Shown: positions 44,628 through 54,417, counted from the first letter of the stretch. The stretch: DNA of 64,000 nucleotides from Bacillota bacterium (GCA_023443225.1 JAEZVF010000054.1:78211-142210); one strand, 5' to 3'. The notes: generated from the letters alone by a model not told the origin. Numbers and translations: made by a program.

Positions 44628-45788
44628 TTACAGTACTCTTACCTTTAAAACACCATTGATAGCTGTTAATCTATCAACTAATGCTTCTGCGTTTTCATCA
44701 TCAATATCGATTACAGTATATGCATAATCACCTTTACTCTTATTAATCATATTGGAGATATTAATATTAGAGGAAGCGCATATGCCGGTAAATTGCGTTA
44801 GCATATTTGGAATATTCTTATGATTAATTGTAATACGTCTCTTTGAATCACAGATTCCCGCATCACAATTCGGATAATTAACCGAATTCTTAATATTACC
44901 ATTCTCCATATAGTCCATAATCTCTTTTACTGCCATAACAGCACAATTATCTTCTGATTCTTCCGTGGAAGCACCCAGATGAGGAATTGCAATAGCACCT
45001 TCCATTCCAGCTGATTTTGCATTAGGGAAATCTGTAACATAACGATGTACCTTGCCTGATTTTAAAGCTTCGGCGATATCATCATCGTTCACCAGAAGAT
45101 CTCTTGCAAAGTTCAAAATGACTACGTCATCCTTCATCATTGCAATGGTATCCTTATTAATCATTTGCTTGGTATCGTCTAACAAAGGAACATGTACCGT
45201 AATATAATCACAAGTTTTATAGATTTCTTCTTTTGTTTTACAGTAAATTATGTCTCTTGATAGATCCCATGCATGCTTTACAGATAAATATGGATCACAT
45301 CCATACACTTCCATACCAAGGCGTTTTGCTGCATTGGCTACTAATACACCAATAGCGCCAAGTCCGATAACACCTAATTTCTTACCTGCAATTTCTTTTC
45401 CAGCAAATTTAGCTTTTCCTTTTTCGACTAATTTTGCAACATTCTCATCTTCTTTTACTGTTTGAACCCAATTAATACCTCCAACAATATCACGGGAAGC
45501 AAGCATTAATCCTGCAACTACTAATTCTTTAACACCATTTGCATTGGCACCAGGAGTATTAAAAACAACGATACCTTTTTCAGCACATTTATCAATGGGA
45601 ATATTATTCACACCTGCTCCTGCCCTAGCAATGGCTTTCAAATCGGAAGATAATTCCATCTCATGCATAGATGCACTACGAACTAATACTGCATCTGCCT
45701 GTTCAATAGAATCTACTTTTGCATATGTATCTGTAAATAAATCCAGTCCGATAGCAGCGATTGGATTAAGACAATTATATTTTATCAT
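44628..45788 (-). CDS. serA: D-3-phosphoglycerate dehydrogenase
   Basis: A 386-residue NAD-dependent enzyme, first step of serine synthesis. Rossmann segment GKKLGVIGLGAIGVLVANAA, active-site FARDLLVNDDDIAEAL and IPHLGASTEESEDN with the catalytic His are present. The C-terminal ACT domain (NMLTQFTGICASSNINISNM ... YAYTVIDIDDENAEALVDRL) is short, for serine feedback in related forms. It follows serC by 29 nt on the same strand, with a terminator beyond. Confidence 0.95.
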   Translation of the reverse strand: MIKYNCLNPIAAIGLDLFTDTYAKVDSIEQADAVLVRSASMHEMELSSDLKAIARAGAGVNNIPIDKCAEKGIVVFNTPGANANGVKELVVAGLMLASRDIVGGINWVQTVKEDENVAKLVEKGKAKFAGKEIAGKKLGVIGLGAIGVLVANAAKRLGMEVYGCDPYLSVKHAWDLSRDIIYCKTKEEIYKTCDYITVHVPLLDDTKQMINKDTIAMMKDDVVILNFARDLLVNDDDIAEALKSGKVHRYVTDFPNAKSAGMEGAIAIPHLGASTEESEDNCAVMAVKEIMDYMENGNIKNSVNYPNCDAGICDSKRRITINHKNIPNMLTQFTGICASSNINISNMINKSKGDYAYTVIDIDDENAEALVDRLTAINGVLKVRVL

Positions 45789-45817
45789 AATGACACACCT
45801 TTCGTATGATGAACCTA

Positions 45818-46903
45818 TTATTTTGTATTTTCTGCTTCGAATTTCTTCATAAACTCAACTAATTTTTGTACACCTTCGATTGGCATAGCATTATAGATAC
45901 TAGCTCTCATGCCACCAACACTTCTATGACCCTTTAGGTTTTCGAAACCGGCAGCTTTCGCTTCTTTTACGAATTTAGCATCTAACTCTTCATTTCCAGT
46001 TACAAAAGGTACGTTCATTAAGGAACGATCTTCTTTTGCTACTGTACCCTGAAACATTTTACTCTGATCTAAGAAATCATAAAGTACGGCTGCTTTCTTT
46101 TCATTGATTTCTTTCATGGCTTTTAAACCGCCCTGATTCTTAATCCATTTAAATACTTTACCACAAATATAAATTCCATATGCAGGCGGTGTATTATATA
46201 AGGATTCATTGTCAGCATGAATCTTGTATTTTAACATGGTTGGAGTTCCTGGCAAAGTATCTTCTGTAATTAAATCTTCTCTCATGATAACAATTACTAC
46301 ACCTGCAGGGCCAATGTTTTTCTGAACGCCACCATAAATCACGCCATACTTTGATACGTCTACTGGTTCTGATAAGAAGCAGGAAGAAACGTCAGCAACT
46401 AAAGTCTTGCCTTTTGTATTAGGCAGTTGTTTGAACTTCGTACCATATATTGTATTGTTTTCACAAATATAAACATAGTCTGCATCGTCACTAATTGGAA
46501 GGTCAGAACAATCCGGAATATAAGAGAAGGTCTTATCTGCAGATGATGCAATTGCATTTGCTTTACCGTAAATTTGCGCTTCCTGATAAGCTTTTTTTGC
46601 CCATTGTCCAGTTATGATATAATCGGCAACTTTATTTTTCATTAAATTCATAGGAATCATTGCAAATTGCTGTGAAGCACCACCCTGTAAAAAAAGCACC
46701 TTATAATTATCCGGTATCTGCATTAAATCTCTTAAATCCTGTTCAGCATCTTTGATAATAGTTTCATATGCTTTCGATCTATGACTCATCTCCATAACTG
46801 ACATTCCGGTACCTTTGTAATCCAGCATTTCAGCTGCTGCTTCTTTTAATACTTCCTCTGGCAATACAGCTGGACCTGCAGAAAAATTATAAATTCTTCC
46901 CAC
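45818..46903 (-). CDS. serC: Phosphoserine aminotransferase
   Basis: A 361-residue PLP enzyme, second step of serine synthesis (and pyridoxal synthesis in some organisms). It starts MGRIYNFSAGPAVLPEEVLKE and has VLFLQGGASQQFAMIP, DVSSCFLSEPVDVSKYGVIY, GGVQKNIGPAGVVIVI (PLP lysine in GGVQKN) and the C-terminal GHRSVGGMRASIYNA. AAGGAGG precedes the start. It leads serC-serA. Confidence 0.96.
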   Translation of the reverse strand: MGRIYNFSAGPAVLPEEVLKEAAAEMLDYKGTGMSVMEMSHRSKAYETIIKDAEQDLRDLMQIPDNYKVLFLQGGASQQFAMIPMNLMKNKVADYIITGQWAKKAYQEAQIYGKANAIASSADKTFSYIPDCSDLPISDDADYVYICENNTIYGTKFKQLPNTKGKTLVADVSSCFLSEPVDVSKYGVIYGGVQKNIGPAGVVIVIMREDLITEDTLPGTPTMLKYKIHADNESLYNTPPAYGIYICGKVFKWIKNQGGLKAMKEINEKKAAVLYDFLDQSKMFQGTVAKEDRSLMNVPFVTGNEELDAKFVKEAKAAGFENLKGHRSVGGMRASIYNAMPIEGVQKLVEFMKKFEAENTK

Positions 46904-47016
46904 TCTTATATCCTCCTTAATACTATCTAATTTTTTACTTGACCACTTTAATCTATTACATTATAAAACTTAGTTAATTTATAGTCAATCCCTTTTTGTC
47001 TATCTTATTACATATA

Positions 47017-48699
47017 CTATGATTTCTTATTCAGATCTTCTTCTGTAAATACCTCATCAATTGCTGCTCCTGGTGCAACCATTGGCCAAACCTTATCATC
47101 ACTTGCAATCTGACAGTCAATTACTACAGGCTTATTTAATGATACAGCCTTTTTTAACACCTCTTCCACTTCTTCAATATTTGTAATACGATAGGCAACT
47201 GCTCCCATGGCTTCCGCCAATTTTACAAAATCCACATTATCATTTAAAGTTGTATTGGAATATCTCTGTCCGTAGAATAGGCTTTGCCATTGTCTTACCA
47301 TTCCAAGAACATGATTATTGAATACAATCTGAATAATAGGGATATTATAACGTGCTGCTGTTGCAATTTCATTCATATTCATTCGAAAACATCCGTCACC
47401 TGCGATATTGATAACCGTTTTGTCAGGATTTCCAACTTTTGCTCCAATACATGCACCCAAGCCATACCCCATCGTTCCTAGTCCACCGGATGTAATGAAA
47501 GTTCTTGGTTTCTTATACTTGTAGAACTGGGAAGCCCACATCTGATGCTGTCCAACTTCCGTCGTAATAATGGCATCACCTGAGGTAATCTCATATAATT
47601 TCTCAAGGATATAAGGACCGGTTAATTGCTCTTTATTATACTTTAATGGAAATTGTTTCTTCATTTCCATAACATGTTGAAGCCACTCCTTATTATCATG
47701 TTGTTCGATTCTTTGATTCAATATCTTAAGGACTTCTTTTACATCGCCAAGTATATTTTGATGTATCATAATATTCTTATTGATTTCTGCTGGATCCACA
47801 TCAATCTGTAGTAGCTTGGCATTCTTTGCAAATTTAGTAGCATTTCCTGTGACACGGTCGCTGAATCTGGCTCCGATGGTAATTAAAAGGTCACATTGGG
47901 TTACACTTAAGTTTGCCGTCTTAGTCCCATGCATACCTAGCATACCGGTATAATACGGATCCTCTCCACTAAATGCACCTTTCCCCATTAAGGTATCTGT
48001 AACCGGCGCATTCACTTTATATACAAACTCTTTGATTTCCTTATCAGCACCGGAGATAACAGCACCACCGCCAATAAAAATCATCGGTTTTTTGGCGTTG
48101 CGAATCATCTCTAGACCTGCTTCAATATCCTCTTCCAAAATCGTATCTTTGATTCTTTCTATCTTTTCAATCTTAACACTCTGATATTCTGCTTTATTGG
48201 CAGTAACATCTTTTGCAATGTCTACGAGCACAGGACCAGGTCTTCCTGTCTGGGCTATTTTAAATGCTCTTCTAAGTGTCTCCGCCAGCTTGTTAACATC
48301 TTTCACAATAAAATTATGCTTTGTTATCGGCATGGTAATACCTGCTATGTCTACTTCCTGAAAGCTATCCTTTCCAAGCAGATTCACGGTAACATTACCA
48401 GTGATTGCTACCATTGGCACCGAATCCATGTATGCAGTCGCAATACCAGTAACAAGATTGGTTGCACCTGGACCACTGGTTGCTAGACAGACGCCGACTT
48501 TGCCTGTTGATCGTGCATAACCGTCAGCCGCATGAGAAGCCCCTTGTTCATGTGAAGTTAAGATATGTCTGATTTCATTCTGATGCCTGTATAATTCATC
48601 ATAAATATTTAACACAGAGCCACCAGGATAACCAAATATCGTATCCACACCCTGTTCTTTTAAACATTCAACTAAAATCTGTGAACCTGTTAATTGCAT
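47017..48699 (-). CDS. ilvB: Acetolactate synthase large subunit
   Basis: A 560-residue thiamine-diphosphate enzyme of valine, leucine and isoleucine synthesis. Blocks are VDTIFGYPGGSVLNIYDEL (ThDP glutamate in HEQGASHAADGYAR), VCLATSGPGATNLVTGIATA and GDGCFRMNMNEIATAARYN (ThDP motif GDG...N). FAD-domain residues are between. It starts at 48699, set by GGAGGG 4-5 nt upstream. It follows ilvD with 129 nt of hairpins. A regulatory small subunit (ilvN) is not in the window, as in many clostridia where it is elsewhere. Confidence 0.95.
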   Translation of the reverse strand: MQLTGSQILVECLKEQGVDTIFGYPGGSVLNIYDELYRHQNEIRHILTSHEQGASHAADGYARSTGKVGVCLATSGPGATNLVTGIATAYMDSVPMVAITGNVTVNLLGKDSFQEVDIAGITMPITKHNFIVKDVNKLAETLRRAFKIAQTGRPGPVLVDIAKDVTANKAEYQSVKIEKIERIKDTILEEDIEAGLEMIRNAKKPMIFIGGGAVISGADKEIKEFVYKVNAPVTDTLMGKGAFSGEDPYYTGMLGMHGTKTANLSVTQCDLLITIGARFSDRVTGNATKFAKNAKLLQIDVDPAEINKNIMIHQNILGDVKEVLKILNQRIEQHDNKEWLQHVMEMKKQFPLKYNKEQLTGPYILEKLYEITSGDAIITTEVGQHQMWASQFYKYKKPRTFITSGGLGTMGYGLGACIGAKVGNPDKTVINIAGDGCFRMNMNEIATAARYNIPIIQIVFNNHVLGMVRQWQSLFYGQRYSNTTLNDNVDFVKLAEAMGAVAYRITNIEEVEEVLKKAVSLNKPVVIDCQIASDDKVWPMVAPGAAIDEVFTEEDLNKKS

Positions 48700-48703
48700 A
48701 TTT

Positions 48704-48800
48704 CCCTCCATTCCTGCGCATGGTTTTTGCGCATATAAAGTTTGCGCTGCGGATAACGCAAGCACAAACTTTGTGTGTGAAAGATTGAAAATCTTTCACA
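48704..48800. repeat. Three hairpins between ilvD and ilvB
   Basis: Stems 48715-48720/48728-48733 (TGCGCA), 48737-48744/48765-48772, and 48776-48786/48790-48800 (11 bp). They fill the intercistronic gap; the first ends in the 15-bp motif TGCGCAGGAATGGAG that contains the ilvB ribosome site. There is no terminator run on the ilvB side. Confidence 0.6.
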
Positions 48801-48828
48801 CTTCCCTCTTTTTTGCATATTGTTATAA

Positions 48829-50499
48829 TTATCTCTTTGGAATTTCTAAGATTGCACCTCTACTTGCAGAAGTAACCATTGCTGCGTAACGTGCTACATA
48901 TCCGGTTGTAATCTGTGCCTCTCTTGGCTGCCATTTTGCTCTACGAGCTTCTAATTCTTCATCAGATACAACAAAATTTAGTGTATTCGCATCAATGTCG
49001 ATTTGAATAATGTCGCCTTCTTCTACTAATGCTATATTACCGCCGACAGCTGCTTCCGGACATACATGACCAATGGAAGCACCTCTGGAAGCCCCGGAAA
49101 AACGTCCATCTGTAATTAGAGCAACCGAGGCTCCTAAGCCCATACCTTGAATTGCTGAAGTAGGATTTAACATTTCTCTCATTCCTGGGCCGCCTTTTGG
49201 TCCTTCGTAACGGATTACCACTACATCACCAGCGACAATCTTTCCATCCTTAATTGCAGCAATTGCATCCTCTTCACAGTCAAACACTCTTGCCGGACCT
49301 TCATGCTTCATCATCTCTGGTACAACAGCCGAACGTTTCACAACTGCAGAATCCGGCGCAAGATTACCTTTTAATACAGCTATGCCACCTGTTTTACTAT
49401 AGGGGTTATCAATCGGTCTTATGATTTCTGTATCCAGATTTTTGCAACTTTCTATATTTTCTGCTACTGTTTTGCCGGTAGCAGTAATTAAATCCGTATA
49501 TAACAAATTCTTCTTATTTAACTCATTCATTACAGCATACACACCACCGGCCTCATTTAAGTCTTCCATGTAAGTGTGACCTGCAGGTGCTAAATGGCAT
49601 AGATTTGGGGTCTTTGCACTAATCTCATTTGCAATGTCAACATTTAATTCTACTCCTGATTCATGGGCAATTGCAGGCAAATGAAGCATACTGTTTGTAG
49701 AACATCCAAGTGCCATATCTACAGTTAAAGCATTCATAAATGCTTTTTCATTCATGATATCTCTTGGTCTGATATTTTTCTCAAATAGTTCCATTACTTT
49801 CATACCTGCGTGCTTAGCCAGGCGGATTCTTTCAGAATATACTGCAGGAATTGTACCGTTACCCCTTAAGCCCATTCCCAATGCTTCTGTTAAACAGTTC
49901 ATACTGTTGGCGGTATACATACCAGAACAAGAACCTGCGGTAGGACATACTTTGCAAGTATATTCTTCTACATCCTCTTCCGTCATTTTACCTGCACTAT
50001 AGGCTCCAACCGCTTCAAACATACTGGAAAGGCTGGTTTTTTCTCCTCGTACACGACCTGCTAACATTGGTCCACCACTTACAAATACCGTAGGAACATT
50101 GACACGGGCTGCCGCCATAAGAAGACCAGGGACATTCTTATCACAGTTTGGTACCATAACCAATGCATCAAATCCATGAGCCATTGCCATCGCTTCTGTA
50201 GAGTCGGCAATTAAATCTCTGGTTACAAGGGAGTATTTCATACCGATATGCCCCATAGCAATTCCATCACAAACAGCGATTGCAGGGAATACAATTGGGG
50301 TACCGCCTGCCATGGCAACACCTAGTTTAACAGCTTCTACAATCTTATCCAGGTTGATATGTCCCGGAACAATTTCATTATAGGAACTAACAATACCTAC
50401 TAATGGTTTTTGTAATTCCTCTTTTGTTAATCCCAAAGCATTAAAGAGAGATCTGCTAGGGGCTTGTTGCATACCTGATTTTACTGCATCGCTTTTCAT
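48829..50499 (-). CDS. ilvD: Dihydroxy-acid dehydratase
   Basis: A 556-residue Fe-S dehydratase, third step of branched-chain amino acid synthesis. Cluster cysteine blocks are MVPNCDKNVPGLLMAAARVN and CKVCPTAGSCSGMYTANSMN; the C-terminus has TDGRFSGASRGASIGHVCPE and KGGPGMREMLNP. The start follows AAGGTGG. It is upstream of ilvB, with a promoter candidate at 50569-50597. Confidence 0.96.
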   Translation of the reverse strand: MKSDAVKSGMQQAPSRSLFNALGLTKEELQKPLVGIVSSYNEIVPGHINLDKIVEAVKLGVAMAGGTPIVFPAIAVCDGIAMGHIGMKYSLVTRDLIADSTEAMAMAHGFDALVMVPNCDKNVPGLLMAAARVNVPTVFVSGGPMLAGRVRGEKTSLSSMFEAVGAYSAGKMTEEDVEEYTCKVCPTAGSCSGMYTANSMNCLTEALGMGLRGNGTIPAVYSERIRLAKHAGMKVMELFEKNIRPRDIMNEKAFMNALTVDMALGCSTNSMLHLPAIAHESGVELNVDIANEISAKTPNLCHLAPAGHTYMEDLNEAGGVYAVMNELNKKNLLYTDLITATGKTVAENIESCKNLDTEIIRPIDNPYSKTGGIAVLKGNLAPDSAVVKRSAVVPEMMKHEGPARVFDCEEDAIAAIKDGKIVAGDVVVIRYEGPKGGPGMREMLNPTSAIQGMGLGASVALITDGRFSGASRGASIGHVCPEAAVGGNIALVEEGDIIQIDIDANTLNFVVSDEELEARRAKWQPREAQITTGYVARYAAMVTSASRGAILEIPKR

Positions 50500-50951
50500 A
50501 CTTTAACCACCTTTTCTAAAGAATTGAATATATTTTAATAGTAATGTATTATTTTTAGCTTGTTGTATATGATAACGTAATTCTTATTAAAAATCAACAA
50601 ATATTTGTCAATTACAAGATATTTGAACATAATAATACCAATATTTATGTTAACTTATTATTATGTTCAGATTGGGCAAATAGCCTATTTGGAAAATAGC
50701 GCAAACCACAGAAAATGTTGATTTTCCATGAATTGCGCTCCTATTATTTTTTAATAGTCTACAACAGCATCCTATTGATCAATATAATAAATCCTTCCAT
50801 TAGGTACGGATTCAAAGTAAGAACAGTACTGATTTGTGCATATCATGCATAACGATATATGGAAAAAATGATTCTTTCGCCATTAGTACTATACATTCGC
50901 TACCTGTATTGTTTAAGATTTCATCTACTACCCATATTATTCCTTTAAAAC
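50500..50951. other. Intergenic region upstream of ilvD
   Basis: It holds a TTGATT-TATCAT promoter candidate (50569-50597, minus) and two hairpins. One is 12 bp (50625-50636/50657-50668, approximately). The other is a nested one at about 50692-50745 (GAAAAT/ATTTTC inside CGCAA/TTGCG), followed by a T-rich run on the plus strand. I looked for a T-box (the AGGGTGGNACCGCG block) and did not find one. Short frames of protein-like composition exist at 50781-50940 on the minus strand but none is a convincing gene. Confidence 0.45.
50569..50597 (-). promoter_or_regulatory. Promoter candidate for ilvD
   Basis: TTGATT (50592-50597), 17 bp, TATCAT (50569-50574) on the minus strand, about 70 nt before the ilvD start. 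Confidence 0.4.
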
Positions 50952-51596
50952 TCAAACACTTTTAGAAATAAAGTTTTCAAATAACGTTAATAAACAATTA
51001 GTTAATTCATCATCTATCACATCTATCCCCAAAGCTCGCATCATTAGCTGAATAAATTTAACTTTTCTATCAAACTTCTCTTTATCACAGTCAAAAATTG
51101 TAGGGTCACACCAAATATTTAGTAACAACAAGAACGCCTCCGCACATTCCAATGGATATTTCACATCCAATGAATGATCCTCTTTTCCATCTATGATTAG
51201 TTTCGAAATTACCGGCGCATTCTTGTAAACATTATCTCTCATATACTTAAGTATATACTCTGGGCTTTTTAATACACTTGAGATATCATCATCCGACTCA
51301 TAAACTGGCTGATTTTCGATACTCTTTTTTAGTAATTCGGAGATTTGTTCCTTCGCATTCATCCCCTTCATATCTCTTTGCAAAGTTATATTCTGTTTGT
51401 GAATAAATTCATCCTGCATAGCAAATACTGCATCTACTATTTCTTCTTTGGACTTAAAATAATGATATACTGCTCCTTTTGACATACCAAGATCATCACA
51501 GATATTACGCATACTGGTTTTATCAAAACCCTTACTTATAAATAATCTTGATGCCACTTTCACAATCAATTCTCTTGTATCTTTGTTGCCAGCCAT
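50952..51596 (-). CDS. TetR family regulator
   Basis: A 214-residue TetR repressor. The N-terminal helix-turn-helix has TSMRNICDDLGMSKGAVYHY (about residues 26-45) followed by FKSKEEI. The ligand-binding domain is all helical with no recognised family. It lies just downstream of the CPBP protease gene on the same strand, and a near-perfect 20-bp palindrome sits right after the promoter of that gene. It very likely represses its own two-gene operon. AGGAG precedes the start. Confidence 0.88.
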   Translation of the reverse strand: MAGNKDTRELIVKVASRLFISKGFDKTSMRNICDDLGMSKGAVYHYFKSKEEIVDAVFAMQDEFIHKQNITLQRDMKGMNAKEQISELLKKSIENQPVYESDDDISSVLKSPEYILKYMRDNVYKNAPVISKLIIDGKEDHSLDVKYPLECAEAFLLLLNIWCDPTIFDCDKEKFDRKVKFIQLMMRALGIDVIDDELTNCLLTLFENFISKSV

Positions 51597-51657
51597 TTTA
51601 TCTACTCCTATCAGATACTTTATAATTGAGTTATTTTATGGTATATCATTACAGTTG

Positions 51658-52527
51658 TCAAGCCACTATTTTCGTAACAACCACTTTAGCTTTCTTTCTT
51701 TTTTGTTTAATTAAAGTGTATGCAATAATTGCCACAACAATATAACCAATGATGGATATAATCGAAGCATCTACATAATCTCCTCCAGTTAATAATTCAT
51801 TTTGCAAAACATATGAATAAATTGAACTTTCGTTATGTGTTCTTCCGATTGACAGGATTTCTCCCGAGGTAAAGCAATTCCATATCATATGCACTAAAGC
51901 TGCGCTCCAAATCGTTCCACTTTCATATGTAATAAGTGAAAACATAATTCCTACACTGATTCCCGCTATGATTACAAGAAAAAAAATATATTCCTTTATA
52001 CTTACATAACCTAAATGTCCTATTGTAAAAATAATCGATGGTATAATGACAGCAACTTTCATTCCCCACTTCTTTTCAAGTACTGTTAACATAGCACCCC
52101 GAAAAATGATTTCTTCTACAATCCCGGCACAGATCGCTTTTATTAATATATGATCCGTAATTAAATATAACATCTCATTCATATTTAAATCATTTTTAAT
52201 CCATTCACCCTTTAATAAAAATATTATACTAAAAACTATCGCCGGCAGAATTATTGCAACAATAATCCACCGCAATGGTACTGAAGGTAAAGTTATTCTA
52301 CACTCTGATAAAGACATTTTCCAATACTTATTTATCATTATTTTCATTAAAATAATTACAACACCAATATAAATAATTGTACTAAGTAAATTTCCAAACC
52401 CATTATGTATTGAACATTGAATACGTTGATACACAATTTGTCCTACCGATAAGCACAGTAAGCATAAAAAACAGCTAAATAAAACCTTACCTGTACTCAT
52501 TTTCTCATTAATAATTTTTTCTTTCAT
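51658..52527 (-). CDS. CPBP family intramembrane protease
   Basis: A 289-residue membrane protein with about eight hydrophobic segments and the CPBP (Abi/Rce1-like) motifs AGIVEEIIFRGAML (Glu-Glu active site), IFTIGHLGYVS (His) and AALVHMIWNCFTS (second His). Such enzymes cut or modify membrane or peptide substrates; in bacteria some act in bacteriocin immunity. It is first in a two-gene operon with the TetR regulator, 61 nt apart, behind a repressed strong promoter. The start at 52527 (MKEKIINEK) is chosen because the TetR operator lies just upstream; the ATG at 52539 is an alternative. Confidence 0.82.
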   Translation of the reverse strand: MKEKIINEKMSTGKVLFSCFLCLLCLSVGQIVYQRIQCSIHNGFGNLLSTIIYIGVVIILMKIMINKYWKMSLSECRITLPSVPLRWIIVAIILPAIVFSIIFLLKGEWIKNDLNMNEMLYLITDHILIKAICAGIVEEIIFRGAMLTVLEKKWGMKVAVIIPSIIFTIGHLGYVSIKEYIFFLVIIAGISVGIMFSLITYESGTIWSAALVHMIWNCFTSGEILSIGRTHNESSIYSYVLQNELLTGGDYVDASIISIIGYIVVAIIAYTLIKQKRKKAKVVVTKIVA

Positions 52528-52551
52528 TGTATTAATCATCCTTTCATCATG

Positions 52552-52571
52552 CATACCAACCGGTCGGTATG
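52552..52571. promoter_or_regulatory. TetR operator
   Basis: A 20-bp near-perfect palindrome (18 of 20), centred on CCGG and of CATACC...GGTATG form, 4 bp downstream of the -10 box. Confidence 0.8.
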
Positions 52572-52575
52572 TATG

Positions 52576-52604
52576 ATTATACATGCCAATACACTTCATG
52601 TCAA
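52576..52604 (-). promoter_or_regulatory. Consensus sigma-A promoter of the CPBP-TetR operon
   Basis: TTGACA (52599-52604), 17 bp, TATAAT (52576-52581): both hexamers perfect and the spacing optimal. It would be strong without the repressor. Confidence 0.9.
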
Positions 52605-52627
52605 TCTAATTTAATGAAAAAATACAA

Positions 52628-52674
52628 AAAAGCACAATCCAGAGAAAACCATGATTTTCTCTGGATTGTGCTCA
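52628..52674 (-). terminator. efp terminator
   Basis: An 18-bp perfect stem around 5 nt, followed by six U on the minus strand. It lies 70 nt after the efp stop codon. Confidence 0.9.
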
Positions 52675-52744
52675 CATTATGAAAAAGTTTTTGCCGAGGA
52701 ATACGCAGGCCAAACTTCTAATGGCCCTCATGTATTTCGCGGAA

Positions 52745-53302
52745 CTATACTCTCTTTAGATATTCACCTGTTCTGGTATCAATACTAATCTTGTCCCCTT
52801 CTTCTACAAACAAAGGAACATATACGGTAGCACCAGTTTCTACGGTAGCAGGCTTTGTTGCACCTTGTGCAGTATCGCCTTTAAAACCAGGTTCTGTTGC
52901 GGTAATAACTAATTCAACAAATAACGGTGGTTCTATTGCAAATACCTGTTTATTATGAGAACACATTTTAACCATTTCATTCTCTTTTACGAATTTTAAA
53001 GAATCCCCAACAGCCTCTGCATTTAACGCAAACTGATCATAGGTATTTACATCCATGAAGTTATATAAATCACCATCTGCATATAAATACTGCATTTCAG
53101 AACGGTCAATATGAGCCTGTGGAAATTTTTCGGTAGGTCTGAATGTTTTTTCAATAGCACCACCGTTTTTTATATTTTTTAATTTTGTTCTTACGAAAGC
53201 CGCACCCTTACCAGGTTTTACATGCTGGAAGTCAATAACTTGATATATATTATTGTCCATTTCAATTGTCAAGCCGTTTCTAAAATCGCCTGCTGATACC
53301 AT
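52745..53302 (-). CDS. efp: Elongation factor P
   Basis: A 185-residue EF-P that rescues ribosomes at polyproline stretches. The loop KPGKGAAFVRTKLKN with the lysine that is modified in other bacteria is at about residues 29-43. The C-terminal RTGEYLKRV is typical. AAGGAGG precedes the start. Modifying enzymes (EpmA or YmfI type) are not in the window. Confidence 0.97.
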   Translation of the reverse strand: MVSAGDFRNGLTIEMDNNIYQVIDFQHVKPGKGAAFVRTKLKNIKNGGAIEKTFRPTEKFPQAHIDRSEMQYLYADGDLYNFMDVNTYDQFALNAEAVGDSLKFVKENEMVKMCSHNKQVFAIEPPLFVELVITATEPGFKGDTAQGATKPATVETGATVYVPLFVEEGDKISIDTRTGEYLKRV

Positions 53303-53409
53303 ACTTGATATTCCTCCTTAAATTAACTAACCTTAAGTTTATATTATCCTACGATATTTTTCAACTACTTTTTATTAAACAGATAAAAATAATACAAATA
53401 GTAGAATTC

Positions 53410-53847
53410 TCATTGTTTTAATAAAGTTTTCATTGCATCAATTGCTAATAAATAACCTTCAAGACCTAATCCCACTATTTGACCTGTACATACCGGTGCG
53501 GTCACAGAAACATGTCTAAATTCCTCCCTCTTATGCACATTAGAGATATGTACTTCGATCTTAGGAATTTCTAACGATGCCAAGGCATCTCGAATCGCAA
53601 AACTGTAATGTGTATAAGCGCCCGGATTAATGATGATACCCTGGGTACCGTCCTGATACGCCGTCTGTATCCGGTCGATAATTTCTCCTTCTCCATTGCT
53701 TTGATAAGTGTCAATCGTAATGTTTTCTTTTTTTGCCTTCTCATCGAGAATGGACATTAGATAAGTAAAATTCTCTTTCCCATAAATCGCTTTTTCTCGG
53801 ATACCCAAAAAATTAATATTGGGTCCGTTAATAACAAGTAGCTTCAT
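53410..53847 (-). CDS. aroQ: 3-dehydroquinate dehydratase, type II
   Basis: A 145-residue enzyme of the shikimate pathway. The start LLVINGPNINFLGIREKAIYG has the active-site loop, followed by GEIIDRIQTAYQDG, INPGAYTHYSFAIRDAL (Asn) and EVHISNVHKREEFRH (catalytic His region). Start 53847 has GGAGAG upstream. It overlaps aroK by 4 nt, so translation is coupled. Confidence 0.95.
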   Translation of the reverse strand: MKLLVINGPNINFLGIREKAIYGKENFTYLMSILDEKAKKENITIDTYQSNGEGEIIDRIQTAYQDGTQGIIINPGAYTHYSFAIRDALASLEIPKIEVHISNVHKREEFRHVSVTAPVCTGQIVGLGLEGYLLAIDAMKTLLKQ

Positions 53848-54365
53848 TTTCTCTCTCCTATTCCACAAAGTCGAATGATTTCAGCTATAATGATATCAAA
53901 TGATTTATCATCTGTTTCAACGACATGTTGTGCTGTAGCTTCATAAATTGGTCCTCGGTAATTTAATAACTCTTCCACCTTTTTGTCCGCATCTTGGCCA
54001 GCAAGTAAAGGTCTCGTTGTATCTCCTTCCAAGCGCTTTCCTATTGTCTCTTTTGAGGCTTTTAAATAAACAACCTGTCCTAAACGGTTCAGTAGTGCAG
54101 CATTTCCTTCCGTAATAGGAAGTCCTCCACCAACGGATAAGACGGAGTGTTTTAATATCCCAAAAAGTTCAGAAATCACTTTAGTCTCTAACTTACGAAA
54201 ATATTCTTCCCCTTCCTCTGCAAATATATTACTTATGGTTTTATTACACTTTTCCTCAATCATTAAATCCGTGTCTTGAAAAGAGTAACCTAATCTCTCT
54301 GCTAGCTGTTCCCCAGCACTGGTCTTACCAGAACCCATAAATCCAATCAAAATAATATTTTCCAT
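53844..54365 (-). CDS. aroK: Shikimate kinase
   Basis: A 173-residue kinase, next to aroQ in the shikimate pathway. Walker A GFMGSGKTS (8-16), DTDLMIEEKC for shikimate binding, EYFRKLETKV and the VGGGLPI loop, with a later TRPLL (lid) are present. It overlaps aroQ, so the two are likely one operon. Confidence 0.95.
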   Translation of the reverse strand: MENIILIGFMGSGKTSAGEQLAERLGYSFQDTDLMIEEKCNKTISNIFAEEGEEYFRKLETKVISELFGILKHSVLSVGGGLPITEGNAALLNRLGQVVYLKASKETIGKRLEGDTTRPLLAGQDADKKVEELLNYRGPIYEATAQHVVETDDKSFDIIIAEIIRLCGIGERK

Positions 54366-54417
54366 AAATCCCCCGCTTTAAGTAATGAAAGTTTTATATC
54401 TGTCTGTTTATATAAAA

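Noticed and set aside
50500..50951. T-box leader for the ilv genes
   Set aside because: No AGGGTGGNACCGCG block or specifier-loop arrangement was found on the minus strand.
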